Shown here in pieces: positions 1 through 5,513 of a stretch of DNA of 5,513 nucleotides. Numbering within the stretch: position 1 is the stretch's first letter; each line of letters begins with the position of its first letter. The notes under the pieces are model-generated. The model saw only the letters and a list, made by a program, of their open reading frames with translations, was not told the origin of the DNA and made no database searches. A program made the position numbers and the translations under genes. Source of the DNA: an uncultured Alcaligenaceae bacterium (GTDB lineage: Bacteria > Pseudomonadota > Gammaproteobacteria > Burkholderiales > Burkholderiaceae_B). The stretch covers positions 1 to 5,513 of the forward strand of contig CALCPT010000014.1 of the NCBI GenBank assembly GCA_937897265.1. The letters run 5' to 3'.

Positions 1-50
1 TACGAGATACATTGGCGTGACTGGAGTTCAGACGTGTGCTCTTCCGATCT
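1..50 (+). other. Illumina P7/TruSeq read-2 adapter (artefact)
   Basis: This is synthetic sequence, not genomic DNA. Bases 1-8 (TACGAGAT) are the 3' end of the Illumina P7 oligo. Bases 9-16 (ACATTGGC) sit where the sample index lies. Bases 17-50 match the TruSeq index/read-2 primer, starting GTGACTGGAGTTC and ending GCTCTTCCGATCT. Genomic insert starts at about base 51, only 44 bases before the ilvC start codon. The match is from memory of the standard oligo, but it is continuous and unmistakable. No promoter or gene should be inferred from these bases. Confidence 0.98.
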
Positions 51-58
51 TTTTCTGA

Positions 59-1111
<1,053 letters not shown>

Positions 1112-1136
1112 AACTCTTTTCGGTCAGTTTTTGAAT

Positions 1137-1161
1137 CACGCCCTTCGGGGCGTGTTTTTTT
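1137..1161 (+). terminator. Rho-independent terminator after ilvC
   Basis: A perfect 7-bp stem, CACGCCC (1137-1143) with GGGCGTG (1148-1154), closes a stable TTCG tetraloop and is followed by seven T (1155-1161). It begins 25 bases after the ilvC stop and ends only 16 bases before the psd start. Any ilvC-psd cotranscription would therefore need read-through. Confidence 0.93.
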
Positions 1162-1177
1162 GGGTTAACCTTTCGGC

Positions 1178-1840
1178 ATGATGAATACACCACACTATCC
1201 GCACCCCATAATCGCCCGTGAGGGTTGGCCCTTTTTAGCTGGCTCGATCCTGATCGCTGTGCTTGTCAGCTTTTGGTCGCTTGGCTGGTCGATCTTTTTC
1301 TGGGTGATCGCAGCCTTTGTACTGCAGTTCTTTCGCGATCCGGCTCGCTCGGGATCAACCGAGCCTTTGGCTGTTCTGTCGCCCGCTGATGGCCGCATCG
1401 TGGTGGTTGAACAGACCCTCGACCCTTACGGTGAACGCCAGGCGCTTAAGATCAGCGTGTTCATGAACGTGTTTAACGTGCACAGCAATCGCAGCCCAGT
1501 TGATGGTGAAGTACTTAAAACACAGTATTTTGCAGGTAAGTTTTTTAACGCAGCGCTTGATAAGGCCTCGCTCGAGAACGAGCGTAATGCCATGGTGCTG
1601 CGTACGTCTGCTGGCCACCTTGTGACGGCAGTGCAGGTCGCGGGCTTGGTCGCCAAGCGTATTCTTTGCTATACCAAGGCGGGTAATACGTTGGCACGTG
1701 GGCAGCGCTATGGGTTTATTCGCTTTGGCTCACGCGTAGATGTGTATTTACCACTCGGGTCGCGCGCCAGAGTTGCAATTGGTGATAAGGTAAGCGCAAC
1801 GAGTACGGTGTTGGCCGATTTGCCAGCGTCAACGAGCTGA
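1178..1840 (+). CDS. psd: Phosphatidylserine decarboxylase, small single-cleavage type
   Basis: The enzyme converts phosphatidylserine to phosphatidylethanolamine at the inner membrane, using a pyruvoyl group made by self-cleavage. The 220-residue product belongs to the short Psd class rather than the ~320-residue E. coli type. The N-terminus [12 protein letters not shown] and QFFRDPAR (~residues 50-57) are typical of betaproteobacterial Psd and flank one or two hydrophobic segments (~18-50). Catalytic Asp71 (SPADG) and His102 ([11 protein letters not shown]) are present. Cleavage should fall between Gly184 and Ser185 in RFGSRVD. Two ATGs stand in tandem (1178 and 1181) and either could be used. 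No clear Shine-Dalgarno precedes them. It is paired with pssA, eight bases downstream, which makes its substrate. Confidence 0.95.
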   Translation: MMNTPHYPHPIIAREGWPFLAGSILIAVLVSFWSLGWSIFFWVIAAFVLQFFRDPARSGSTEPLAVLSPADGRIVVVEQTLDPYGERQALKISVFMNVFNVHSNRSPVDGEVLKTQYFAGKFFNAALDKASLENERNAMVLRTSAGHLVTAVQVAGLVAKRILCYTKAGNTLARGQRYGFIRFGSRVDVYLPLGSRARVAIGDKVSATSTVLADLPASTS

Positions 1841-1848
1841 GCCTAAAG

Positions 1849-2619
1849 ATGCGCAATAATCCATTACGCGATCCTGATCTTCGCCACCGCAGCATTTACT
1901 TGCTGCCGAATGCTTTTACGACCGCGGCACTGTTTGCTGGGTTTTATGCTGTGGTGCAGGCGATGAATGGTCGTTTTGAAATGGCAGCCATTGCAATTTT
2001 TGTAGCAATGGTGCTTGACGGAATGGATGGCAGGGTTGCCAGGCTCACCAATACGACCTCGGCGTTTGGCGAGCAATACGACTCGCTCTCAGACATGACC
2101 TCGTTTGGCGTCGCGCCGGCACTAGTGATGTACGAGTGGATGTTGCACGATTTAGGTCGCTGGGGTTGGTTGGCTGCGTTTGTGTATGTCTGCGGCGCCG
2201 CTTTGCGCTTGGCGCGATTTAATACCAATATTGCTGTGGTCGACAAACGGTTTTTTCAAGGCTTGCCTAGCCCAGCTGCAGGCGCTTTGATTGCTGGCTT
2301 TGTCTGGTTAGTTGTCGACAATCGCTTGCAAGTGCCTCATGAGTTTTTGGCTTGGACGGCTTTCTCAATCACAATTTATTGTGGTCTTGCGATGGTCTCA
2401 AATCTGCCGTTTTATAGCGGAAAGGCCTTCGCGCTTGGCCGTAGCGTGCCGTTTTGGGTGATTTTGGTGTTTGTCGCTGGTTTTGTCTTTATTTCAAGCA
2501 ACCCACCAGTGATTCTGTTTGGCCTGTTTATTGTGTACGGGCTGTCTGGTTGGGGCGTATGGCTGTGGCGCTGGCGTCGTCTCTCTAAGCAGGTGGCGTT
2601 ACGCGGCGGGGGCGAATAA
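1849..2619 (+). CDS. pssA: CDP-diacylglycerol--serine O-phosphatidyltransferase
   Basis: This integral membrane enzyme joins CDP-diacylglycerol and L-serine to give phosphatidylserine and CMP, supplying the Psd encoded just upstream. The 256-residue product has the full CDP-alcohol phosphatidyltransferase signature: Asp60-Gly61, Ala64-Arg65, Gly74, Asp78 and Asp82 with exact family spacing, plus Asp57 ahead of it. GLPSPAAG (138-145) and SNLPFYSG (184-191) are typical of PssA rather than of phosphatidylglycerophosphate synthase. About seven or eight hydrophobic segments are visible, ending in a basic cytoplasmic-looking tail (RWRRLSK). The ATG lies eight bases after the psd stop, with only a weak purine-rich ribosome site, which suggests translational coupling. 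This is the membrane (Bacillus-like) family, not the peripheral E. coli PssA. The frame is intact. Confidence 0.95.
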   Translation: MRNNPLRDPDLRHRSIYLLPNAFTTAALFAGFYAVVQAMNGRFEMAAIAIFVAMVLDGMDGRVARLTNTTSAFGEQYDSLSDMTSFGVAPALVMYEWMLHDLGRWGWLAAFVYVCGAALRLARFNTNIAVVDKRFFQGLPSPAAGALIAGFVWLVVDNRLQVPHEFLAWTAFSITIYCGLAMVSNLPFYSGKAFALGRSVPFWVILVFVAGFVFISSNPPVILFGLFIVYGLSGWGVWLWRWRRLSKQVALRGGGE

Positions 2620-2621
2620 GC

Positions 2622-2650
2622 GCCACGCATTGCGGGGGCGCGTGGCTTTT
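2622..2650 (+). terminator. Hairpin terminator after pssA
   Basis: GCCACGC (2622-2628) pairs perfectly with GCGTGGC (2640-2646) around an 11-base G-rich loop, followed by four T. It lies in the 40-base gap between the convergent pssA and lipoprotein genes. The stem would also form on the minus strand, but no good T-run follows there, so it is best read as the pssA terminator. Confidence 0.75.
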
Positions 2651-2659
2651 GCCTAGCGG

Positions 2660-3148
2660 TCATTTATCATTGAGTAGAAACATGGGATCCGGCCCAGGAT
2701 TGTGACGATTGGCCAAATTGCCATCAGGCCCCATGTACACGTACATCATCGAATGCCAGGCTGAAAACTGCATATAGCGGTAGGCCCAGACTTTTTCGTT
2801 TCCTTGGGCGATCCCCTGGATATTTGCGGGTGGGCCAAATTCGCAACGCACGCGCTCATCTGACCACGTTCCGGTATTCAGTACGTCAAAATGCGCATCA
2901 GTCAGTACTTGCGTGAACGGACCGATGGTGTTGTCTTTTGAGGTGTTGGTGCCCCAGGCTTGATGCCCAAACGGTTGCTGTGACCAAACGAGCCGCTCAG
3001 TGCCGTCTTGGTTGCGACAAACTGTCGTGGGTTTACCGAATTGTTTGATGACGTCGGCCACCGGGGTGCCCGGTTTGGTGGATTGCAACTGAGCGCAGCC
3101 ACCTAATGCAAGAACTAACAGGATTGCCGTGTACGTTTGAGTGCGCAT
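2660..3148 (-). CDS. Lipoprotein with two BamE/SmpA-like repeats
   Basis: The 162-residue product has a lipoprotein signal peptide: a hydrophobic core (residues 8-15), then the lipobox L-G-G-C with Cys18 as the lipid attachment site. Ala and Gln follow Cys18 with no Asp at +2, consistent with outer-membrane sorting. The mature part looks like two diverged copies of the small BamE/SmpA-OmlA fold. The first has GTPVADVIKQFGKP (27-40) and then ERLVW (51-55). The second has EFGPPANI (103-110), then KVWAYRYM (119-126) and YVYMGPDGNL (136-145). Its exact role is unknown; relatives by fold act in outer-membrane assembly, but that is inference. The ATG is supported by AGG seven bases upstream. The gene is convergent with pssA and divergent from rpsO, so it is its own transcription unit. 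Confidence 0.85.
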   Translation of the reverse strand: MRTQTYTAILLVLALGGCAQLQSTKPGTPVADVIKQFGKPTTVCRNQDGTERLVWSQQPFGHQAWGTNTSKDNTIGPFTQVLTDAHFDVLNTGTWSDERVRCEFGPPANIQGIAQGNEKVWAYRYMQFSAWHSMMYVYMGPDGNLANRHNPGPDPMFLLNDK

Positions 3149-3249
3149 ATTGTTACCTAAAATTTAATTAGTCTTTGTGCGAGTTAAGTGCTTTAAAAGC
3201 GTCACCAATCGCCAGCAAAGCGCAGACGTCTTGTCTGCTGATAAGAGGG

Positions 3250-3279
3250 ATGTCACCATTTTAGTCAATAAGCTATAAT
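3250..3279 (+). promoter_or_regulatory. Predicted sigma-70 promoter of rpsO
   Basis: A perfect TATAAT -10 box (3274-3279) lies 18 bases after ATGTCA (3250-3255), a four-of-six match to the -35 consensus. Transcription would start near 3286 and give an rpsO leader of about 160 bases. It sits in the 299-base gap between the divergent lipoprotein gene and rpsO. That gap otherwise holds a small hairpin at 3222-3238 (GCAGAC/GTCTGC), repeats at 3321-3367 and the leader pseudoknot. I saw no convincing minus-strand promoter for the lipoprotein. Confidence 0.6.
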
Positions 3280-3402
3280 TCTCAGGCTTTGCTAGATCTT
3301 TTTCGATCAAATCGTGTTCTTGCAAAGCTTTTACCTGCTGCTTGTTGTGTTTTTGTGCAAAAAGCTTAATCGTAATTACCGCTCTTTTTTGTTTTTTAAT
3401 CA

Positions 3403-3440
3403 CGTTAAAGCACCTCGGCTTTAACGCTTGTCATTTGAGG
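3403..3440 (+). promoter_or_regulatory. rpsO leader hairpin/pseudoknot masking the Shine-Dalgarno
   Basis: A perfect 9-bp stem, CGTTAAAGC (3403-3411) with GCTTTAACG (3418-3426), closes a six-base loop, ACCTCG. Loop bases CCTC (3413-3416) are exactly complementary to the rpsO Shine-Dalgarno GAGG (3437-3440), and G3417 could add a wobble with T3436. This gives an H-type pseudoknot: one adenosine (A3412) crosses the short helix and nine bases (3427-3435) cross the long one. Known: S15 represses its own mRNA in E. coli through a pseudoknot that involves the ribosome binding site. Inferred: this is the equivalent control element here. The pairing is read directly from the sequence; function is untested. 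Confidence 0.65.
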
Positions 3441-3447
3441 CTTAAAA

Positions 3448-3717
3448 ATGTCTGTTGCTGATATTAAAAAATCCGACATCGTTGCGCAGTATCAACGCGC
3501 ACAAGGCGATACCGGTTCTCCTGAAGTTCAAGTGGCTCTGCTGACAGCTCGTATCAACGAACTGACAGGTCACTTCAAAGCACATATTAAAGACCACCAC
3601 TCACGTCGCGGCCTTCTGCGTATGGTTAGCCGTCGCCGTAAGCTGCTCGATTATCTCAAGGGCCGCAACCCAGATTCATATCGCTCGCTGATCGAAAAAC
3701 TCGGTCTGCGTAAGTGA
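3448..3717 (+). CDS. rpsO: 30S ribosomal protein S15
   Basis: S15 is a primary 16S rRNA binding protein of the small-subunit platform and also contacts 23S rRNA in the assembled ribosome. The 89-residue length is standard. The family signature runs through [15 protein letters not shown] (46-60) and RRRKLLDYL (62-70). His42, Asp49 and Ser52, which contact the G-U/G-C motif of rRNA helix 22 in known structures, are conserved, as is the [14 protein letters not shown] segment (20-33). The start is fixed by GAGG seven bases upstream. It precedes pnp in the common rpsO-pnp arrangement, with a hairpin terminator between. It is probably autoregulated through the leader structure just upstream. Confidence 0.98.
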   Translation: MSVADIKKSDIVAQYQRAQGDTGSPEVQVALLTARINELTGHFKAHIKDHHSRRGLLRMVSRRRKLLDYLKGRNPDSYRSLIEKLGLRK

Positions 3718-3725
3718 TCAAAATC

Positions 3726-3745
3726 CATGGGGCAGTCTCCCCGTG
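3726..3745 (+). other. Small hairpin after rpsO
   Basis: CATGGGG (3726-3732) pairs with CCCCGTG (3739-3745), including one T-G wobble, around a six-base loop. It starts eight bases after the rpsO stop and lacks a T-run, so it is not a terminator by itself. It could protect the 3' end of the rpsO transcript or form part of a processing site. That role is inference. Confidence 0.4.
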
Positions 3746-3749
3746 AAGC

Positions 3750-3794
3750 AACCGTGGTCGCTGCGGCATTTTTGCCGCACTGCCCACGGTTTTT
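3750..3794 (+). terminator. rpsO-pnp intergenic terminator or processing hairpin
   Basis: A long two-part hairpin. The outer stem AACCGTGG (3750-3757) pairs with CCACGGTT (3784-3791). The inner stem TGCGGCA (3762-3768) pairs with TGCCGCA (3773-3779) around TTTT, with a small internal loop between the stems. The 3' arm runs into five T (3790-3794). It has the form of a rho-independent terminator 22 bases before the pnp start. In E. coli the same gap holds a terminator and an RNase III cleaved hairpin used in PNPase autoregulation. The length and internal loop here would suit either role. Confidence 0.8.
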
Positions 3795-3815
3795 CATTTG
3801 TAAGGAATACATGTC

Positions 3816-4238
3816 ATGTTCAATAAAGTGACCAAATCTTTCCAGTATGGCCAACACACCGTTGTGCTTGAAACCGGCGAAATTGCTCGCCAGTCTTCAG
3901 GTGCAGTGTTAGTCACTGTCGAAGACACTGTCGTACTCGCAACTGTTGTTGCAAAAAAAGATGCCAAGTCAGGTCAGGATTTTTTCCCACTGACAGTTGA
4001 CTACATTGAAAAAACCTACGCTGCGGGCAAAATCCCCGGTGGTTTTTTCAAACGTGAGGGCAAGCCTTCTGAAAAAGAAACACTGACCTCGCGCCTGATT
4101 GATCGCCCGCTGCGTCCGCTGTTTCCTGAAGGCTTCTACAACGAGGTGCAGGTGGTCTGCACGGTGATGTCCTGCAATCCGGAAGTTGATCCGGACATCG
4201 CGGCGCTGTTGGGTTCGTCGGCCGCGCTGGCGATCGCC
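3816..4238 (+). CDS. pnp: Polyribonucleotide nucleotidyltransferase, N-terminal part only
   Basis: PNPase is the 3'-5' phosphorolytic exoribonuclease of RNA turnover. The start at 3816 is supported by AAGGA nine bases upstream and by the N-terminus [20 protein letters not shown]. The first RNase PH domain begins normally: [15 protein letters not shown] (19-33), [20 protein letters not shown] (55-74), then [20 protein letters not shown] (84-103). After about residue 141 (SSAALAIA) family resemblance stops, although the frame stays open to 4646. A full PNPase has ~700 residues and adds a second RNase PH domain, KH and S1, all missing. GC rises within residues ~100-110, so even the last ~100 bases of pnp-like sequence may come from another organism. 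This is a chimeric join, not a natural truncation. Confidence 0.93.
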
Positions 4239-4361
4239 GATATCGATGGTGCCGATACCGAAGCTCGGCGCTTCGAGCACACCGGGCAGGTCGGGCAGTG
4301 GAAGGCGCGCATCGGCGAGGCGGTGGTGAGCGAGGCGCGGCAGGGGCAGCGGGCGGAACTG
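4239..4361. other. Unassigned high-GC segment after the pnp break
   Basis: This stretch continues the pnp frame by chance but resembles no PNPase. The minus strand is also open through it, in continuity with the ThuA-like piece, but ThuA resemblance has ended. I could not recognise a family in any frame. It is most likely a short foreign fragment joined to pnp. Confidence 0.5.
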
Positions 4362-4502
4362 CTGCGCCAGCAGGGCGTTGCCCAGCGGGATCGAATCCTT
4401 GTGGCGGAAGCCGGCGGTCTTCGAGAAGACAAGGGCGCGGTTAGGTTCGGCCGCGAGAGCAGCCACCGAGGCGAGGAGGAGGGCGAGGAAGGCGTTGAGT
4501 TT
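4362..4502 (-). CDS. ThuA-like protein, N-terminal fragment
   Basis: Read on the minus strand, this fragment encodes a signal peptide-like stretch ([20 protein letters not shown]) followed by [20 protein letters not shown]. The latter is the typical opening of ThuA/trehalose-utilisation-like domains (first beta strand, then S-K-T-x-G-F-x-H). ThuA-like secreted proteins are common in Verrucomicrobia and Planctomycetes; substrate and reaction are not settled by this fragment. It has no ATG: the codon before Lys is CGA, exactly where a start would be expected. The domain also stops after ~25 residues of a usual ~200 or more. Both ends therefore look like joins. High GC sets it apart from the ilvC-rpsO part of the contig. 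Confidence 0.65.
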
Positions 4503-4643
4503 TCGCCACGTGACCAGCGCGACGAGGAGCGCGATGGCCAGCGTGAGTCCAACGAGCGTGCCTCGGCTCAGGAGGAGCGAGTTGCGGCGGGAACGGAAGC
4601 TTTCGAGGGCTTCCACAGTGGCGGGGCGAAGGGTGAGGTCCAT
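4503..4643 (-). CDS. Unrecognised membrane protein, N-terminal fragment
   Basis: From an ATG at 4643 (minus strand), about 47 residues look like a real N-terminus: a short soluble start ([16 protein letters not shown]), a basic patch (RSRRN), then one hydrophobic helix (~residues 29-45, [17 protein letters not shown]). This suggests a bitopic or multi-pass inner-membrane protein with the N-terminus in the cytoplasm. I do not recognise the family firmly. No Shine-Dalgarno is visible before the ATG. Its frame runs directly into the ThuA-like piece at about 4502, which would put a second signal peptide inside the protein, so the join is probably artificial. Confidence 0.4.
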
Positions 4644-4716
4644 TGAGGGGCGGGGTGGGAAGTGAACGCGACGAGGTGGGCGGGGGTTGCAGGGGATTGG
4701 GGAAGACTTGGAGAAG
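4644..4716. other. Unassigned G-rich gap
   Basis: A G-rich stretch on the plus strand (many GGGG runs) between the minus-strand membrane fragment and the plus-strand molybdopterin fragment. It may be the 5' flank of the former. No promoter, hairpin or coding signal was seen. Confidence 0.4.
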
Positions 4717-4935
4717 TCAGCTTTCCTGGCTCAGCGGCACGCGCATGGTGAACGCAGTTTCAGTGCCCGGCTGGCTGCCCAGGGGCTCGACGGCCTGCCC
4801 GACCATGTGCCCAACCATGAGGCGGCGCACAGCTCGAACGCTTACCCGCTGGCCATGATCTCGCCACCCGCACGCAATTTTTTAAACTCCAGTTTTGTCA
4901 ACGTTAAAAGCTTGCGCGACGTCGAAGCCGAGCCG
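4717..4935 (+). CDS. Molybdopterin oxidoreductase, internal C-terminal-domain fragment
   Basis: About 73 codons resemble the start of the C-terminal dinucleotide-binding domain of molybdopterin oxidoreductases (the DMSO reductase superfamily, anaerobic-dehydrogenase type). The most telling parts are SARLAAQGLDGLPDHVP (around 4765-4815) and YPLAMISPPARNFLNSSFVN (4843-4902), a family hallmark where the polypeptide meets the cofactor. Resemblance fades after SLRDVEAEP at ~4935. Neither end of the gene is present and the ATG at 4687 is not a true start. Substrate cannot be told from this piece. The AT-richer codons around 4878-4915 differ from the flanking pieces, so it probably comes from another organism than its neighbours. 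Confidence 0.7.
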
Positions 4936-4960
4936 GTGGGCGTCGTCGTCGCGCCGGCCC

Positions 4961-5212
4961 GGCAGCACCACGCCGACCGTCGGCACGCAGACTTTGAGCG
5001 TCGCTTTCACGCCGACCGATACGGCCAACAACCTCATCGGTCCCGCCGTCACGGTGCCGCTGGTCGTCTCCGCCGCGCCCGTGACCGTCACCCTCGGCAA
5101 CCTCGCCGCCACCTACGACGGCACCGCGAAATCCGCTACCGTCACGACCGCCCCGTCCGTCGCCACGAACATCACCTATGCCGGCGCGCCCACCGCGCCC
5201 ACCGTCAGCGGC
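4961..5212 (+). CDS. MBG-type Ig-like domain, fragment of a secreted repeat protein
   Basis: The frame through 4982-4984 (GGC) reads GTQTLSVAFTPTDTANN, then a linker, then VTVTLGNLAATYDGTAKSA, TVTTAP and ITYAGAPTAPTVSG. This is the end of one Ig-like repeat followed by most of an MBG domain, whose hallmark is T-Y-D/T-G-x-x-K/Q followed by Y-x-G-x-x-x-A-P. Such domains occur in tandem in large secreted or surface proteins, often in Verrucomicrobia. No signal peptide, start or stop is present. The expected end of the repeat is missing after ~5212, so this is an internal slice. The function of the parent protein is unknown. Confidence 0.7.
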
Positions 5213-5407
5213 CGCACCACCCTGCACCTCGATTTGGTGCGCGCAGAAGTGTCGCTCGTGCGCCGGCCGCAGACGCAACTGGATGCCATGCGCCGCGCTG
5301 CCATGCGTGAGGCGCCGCCCGCCGGCGGCGCTGCAACTTCGGGCGCCGGCGGCGGCGAGCATAGAGCAGGGTCCGGCACCCGTCCGGACCCAGGCCCCAA
5401 CCCCTTG
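5213..5407. other. Unassigned high-GC segment
   Basis: Several frames are open on both strands, as expected from the GC content. The plus frame continuing from the MBG piece gives LHLDLVRAEVSLVRRP and then a Gly/Ala/Pro-rich run that looks non-coding. I recognise no family. The last part (5369-5391) holds a hairpin beyond the hydrolase stop, so at least that part likely belongs with the hydrolase fragment. Confidence 0.4.
5369..5391 (-). terminator. GC-rich hairpin downstream of the hydrolase fragment
   Basis: GGGTCCGG (5369-5376) pairs perfectly with CCGGACCC (5384-5391) around a seven-base loop. On the minus strand it lies 16 bases after the hydrolase stop codon, where a terminator is expected. 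No good T-run follows (only a mixed pyrimidine-rich stretch), as is common in high-GC genomes. Confidence 0.5.
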
Positions 5408-5513
5408 TCAGGCTCCGAAGACTGCGGGCAGGAGCGCGTTGAAGACGTCGGCCCGCTCGTCGCAGGTCAGGTGCGCGGCCTCGATCATCACCAGGCGGGT
5501 GTCGGCGATCTGC
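5408..5513 (-). CDS. Alpha/beta hydrolase, C-terminal end
   Basis: The last 34 residues of a minus-strand gene run off the right edge of the window, ending in TGA (5408-5410). The segment ADTRLVMIEAAHL followed by ERADVFNALLPAVF matches the C-terminal pattern of alpha/beta-hydrolase-fold enzymes: a final beta strand, the catalytic His (in AAHL), then a closing helix. The A-A-H-L form recalls 3-oxoadipate enol-lactonase-like members, but the piece is too short to assign a substrate. Ser and Asp of the triad would lie beyond the window. High GC separates it from the ilvC-rpsO source genome. Confidence 0.65.
   Translation of the reverse strand, partial: QIADTRLVMIEAAHLTCDERADVFNALLPAVFGA

Noticed and set aside
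3222..3238. Small inverted repeat GCAGAC/GTCTGC as an operator or terminator.
   Set aside because: Six base pairs with no T-run and no link to a promoter position; too weak to call.
3164..3403. Minus-strand 79-codon open frame between the lipoprotein gene and rpsO, with a GTG start and GAGG upstream.
   Set aside because: Its apparent Shine-Dalgarno is the complement of the CCTC loop of the rpsO leader hairpin, its start overlaps that hairpin, its product is a Lys/Leu-rich sequence I do not recognise, and it overlaps the predicted rpsO promoter and leader. A leader region explains the DNA better.
4239..4646. Continuation of the pnp frame as a 276-residue protein.
   Set aside because: After residue ~141 the sequence has no PNPase resemblance, is rich in Arg/Glu/Gly as expected from reading high-GC DNA in a wrong frame, and lies opposite recognisable minus-strand fragments.
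5208..5215. NotI site GCGGCCGC at the end of the MBG piece, possibly a cloning linker.
   Set aside because: One eight-base site in GC-rich DNA is expected by chance, and no vector or linker sequence surrounds it.
4936..5310. Extension of the molybdopterin fragment frame to 5310.
   Set aside because: The extension is a His/Arg-rich run with no family pattern, while a different plus frame over the same bases gives a clear MBG/Ig-like domain.
4239..5513. The mosaic tail as a genomic island or new multi-gene system.
   Set aside because: No piece has both gene ends, strands alternate without regulatory signals, no mobile-element features are seen, and adapter contamination makes an assembly artefact far more likely.

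Overview
The first ~4.1 kb reads as ordinary chromosomal DNA of a betaproteobacterium, most likely Burkholderiales with moderate GC. The evidence is the residue-level character of IlvC, Psd, PssA, S15 and the N-terminus of PNPase, plus a lipoprotein of a type I associate with betaproteobacteria. The genus cannot be fixed from the sequence alone. The window is also an assembly edge: bases 1-50 are synthetic Illumina P7/index/read-2 adapter, so the left end is a library artefact.

Layout of the genuine part: ilvC (ketol-acid reductoisomerase, branched-chain amino acid synthesis) ends in a UUCG-loop terminator. Psd and pssA follow, the two enzymes that make phosphatidylethanolamine from CDP-diacylglycerol via phosphatidylserine, tightly spaced and on the same strand. 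A GC-rich hairpin separates pssA from a convergent minus-strand gene for a small lipoprotein with two BamE/SmpA-like repeats. A ~300 bp intergenic region then carries a consensus -10 promoter and a long rpsO leader. Just before rpsO lies a hairpin whose loop is complementary to the rpsO Shine-Dalgarno, an H-type pseudoknot arrangement that looks like an S15 autoregulatory element. rpsO is followed by a strong hairpin with a U-run, and then pnp starts.

From about 4.1-4.24 kb the contig stops being coherent. PNPase homology ends after residue ~141 of a normally ~700-residue enzyme, base composition jumps to high GC, and the remaining ~1.3 kb is a string of short unrelated gene pieces. In order these are: an unassigned piece; the N-terminus of a ThuA-like protein (minus); the N-terminus of a membrane-anchored protein (minus); a piece of a molybdopterin oxidoreductase C-terminal domain (plus); an MBG-type Ig-like domain (plus); an unassigned piece; and the C-terminus of an alpha/beta hydrolase (minus). 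No piece has both ends of its gene. Together with the adapter, this points to a chimeric assembly or library artefact rather than a real locus. Long open frames across this tail are mostly accidents of high GC and should not be annotated as genes.

I found no new multi-gene system. The most biologically interesting feature is the predicted rpsO leader pseudoknot; the most important practical one is the contig's chimeric nature.
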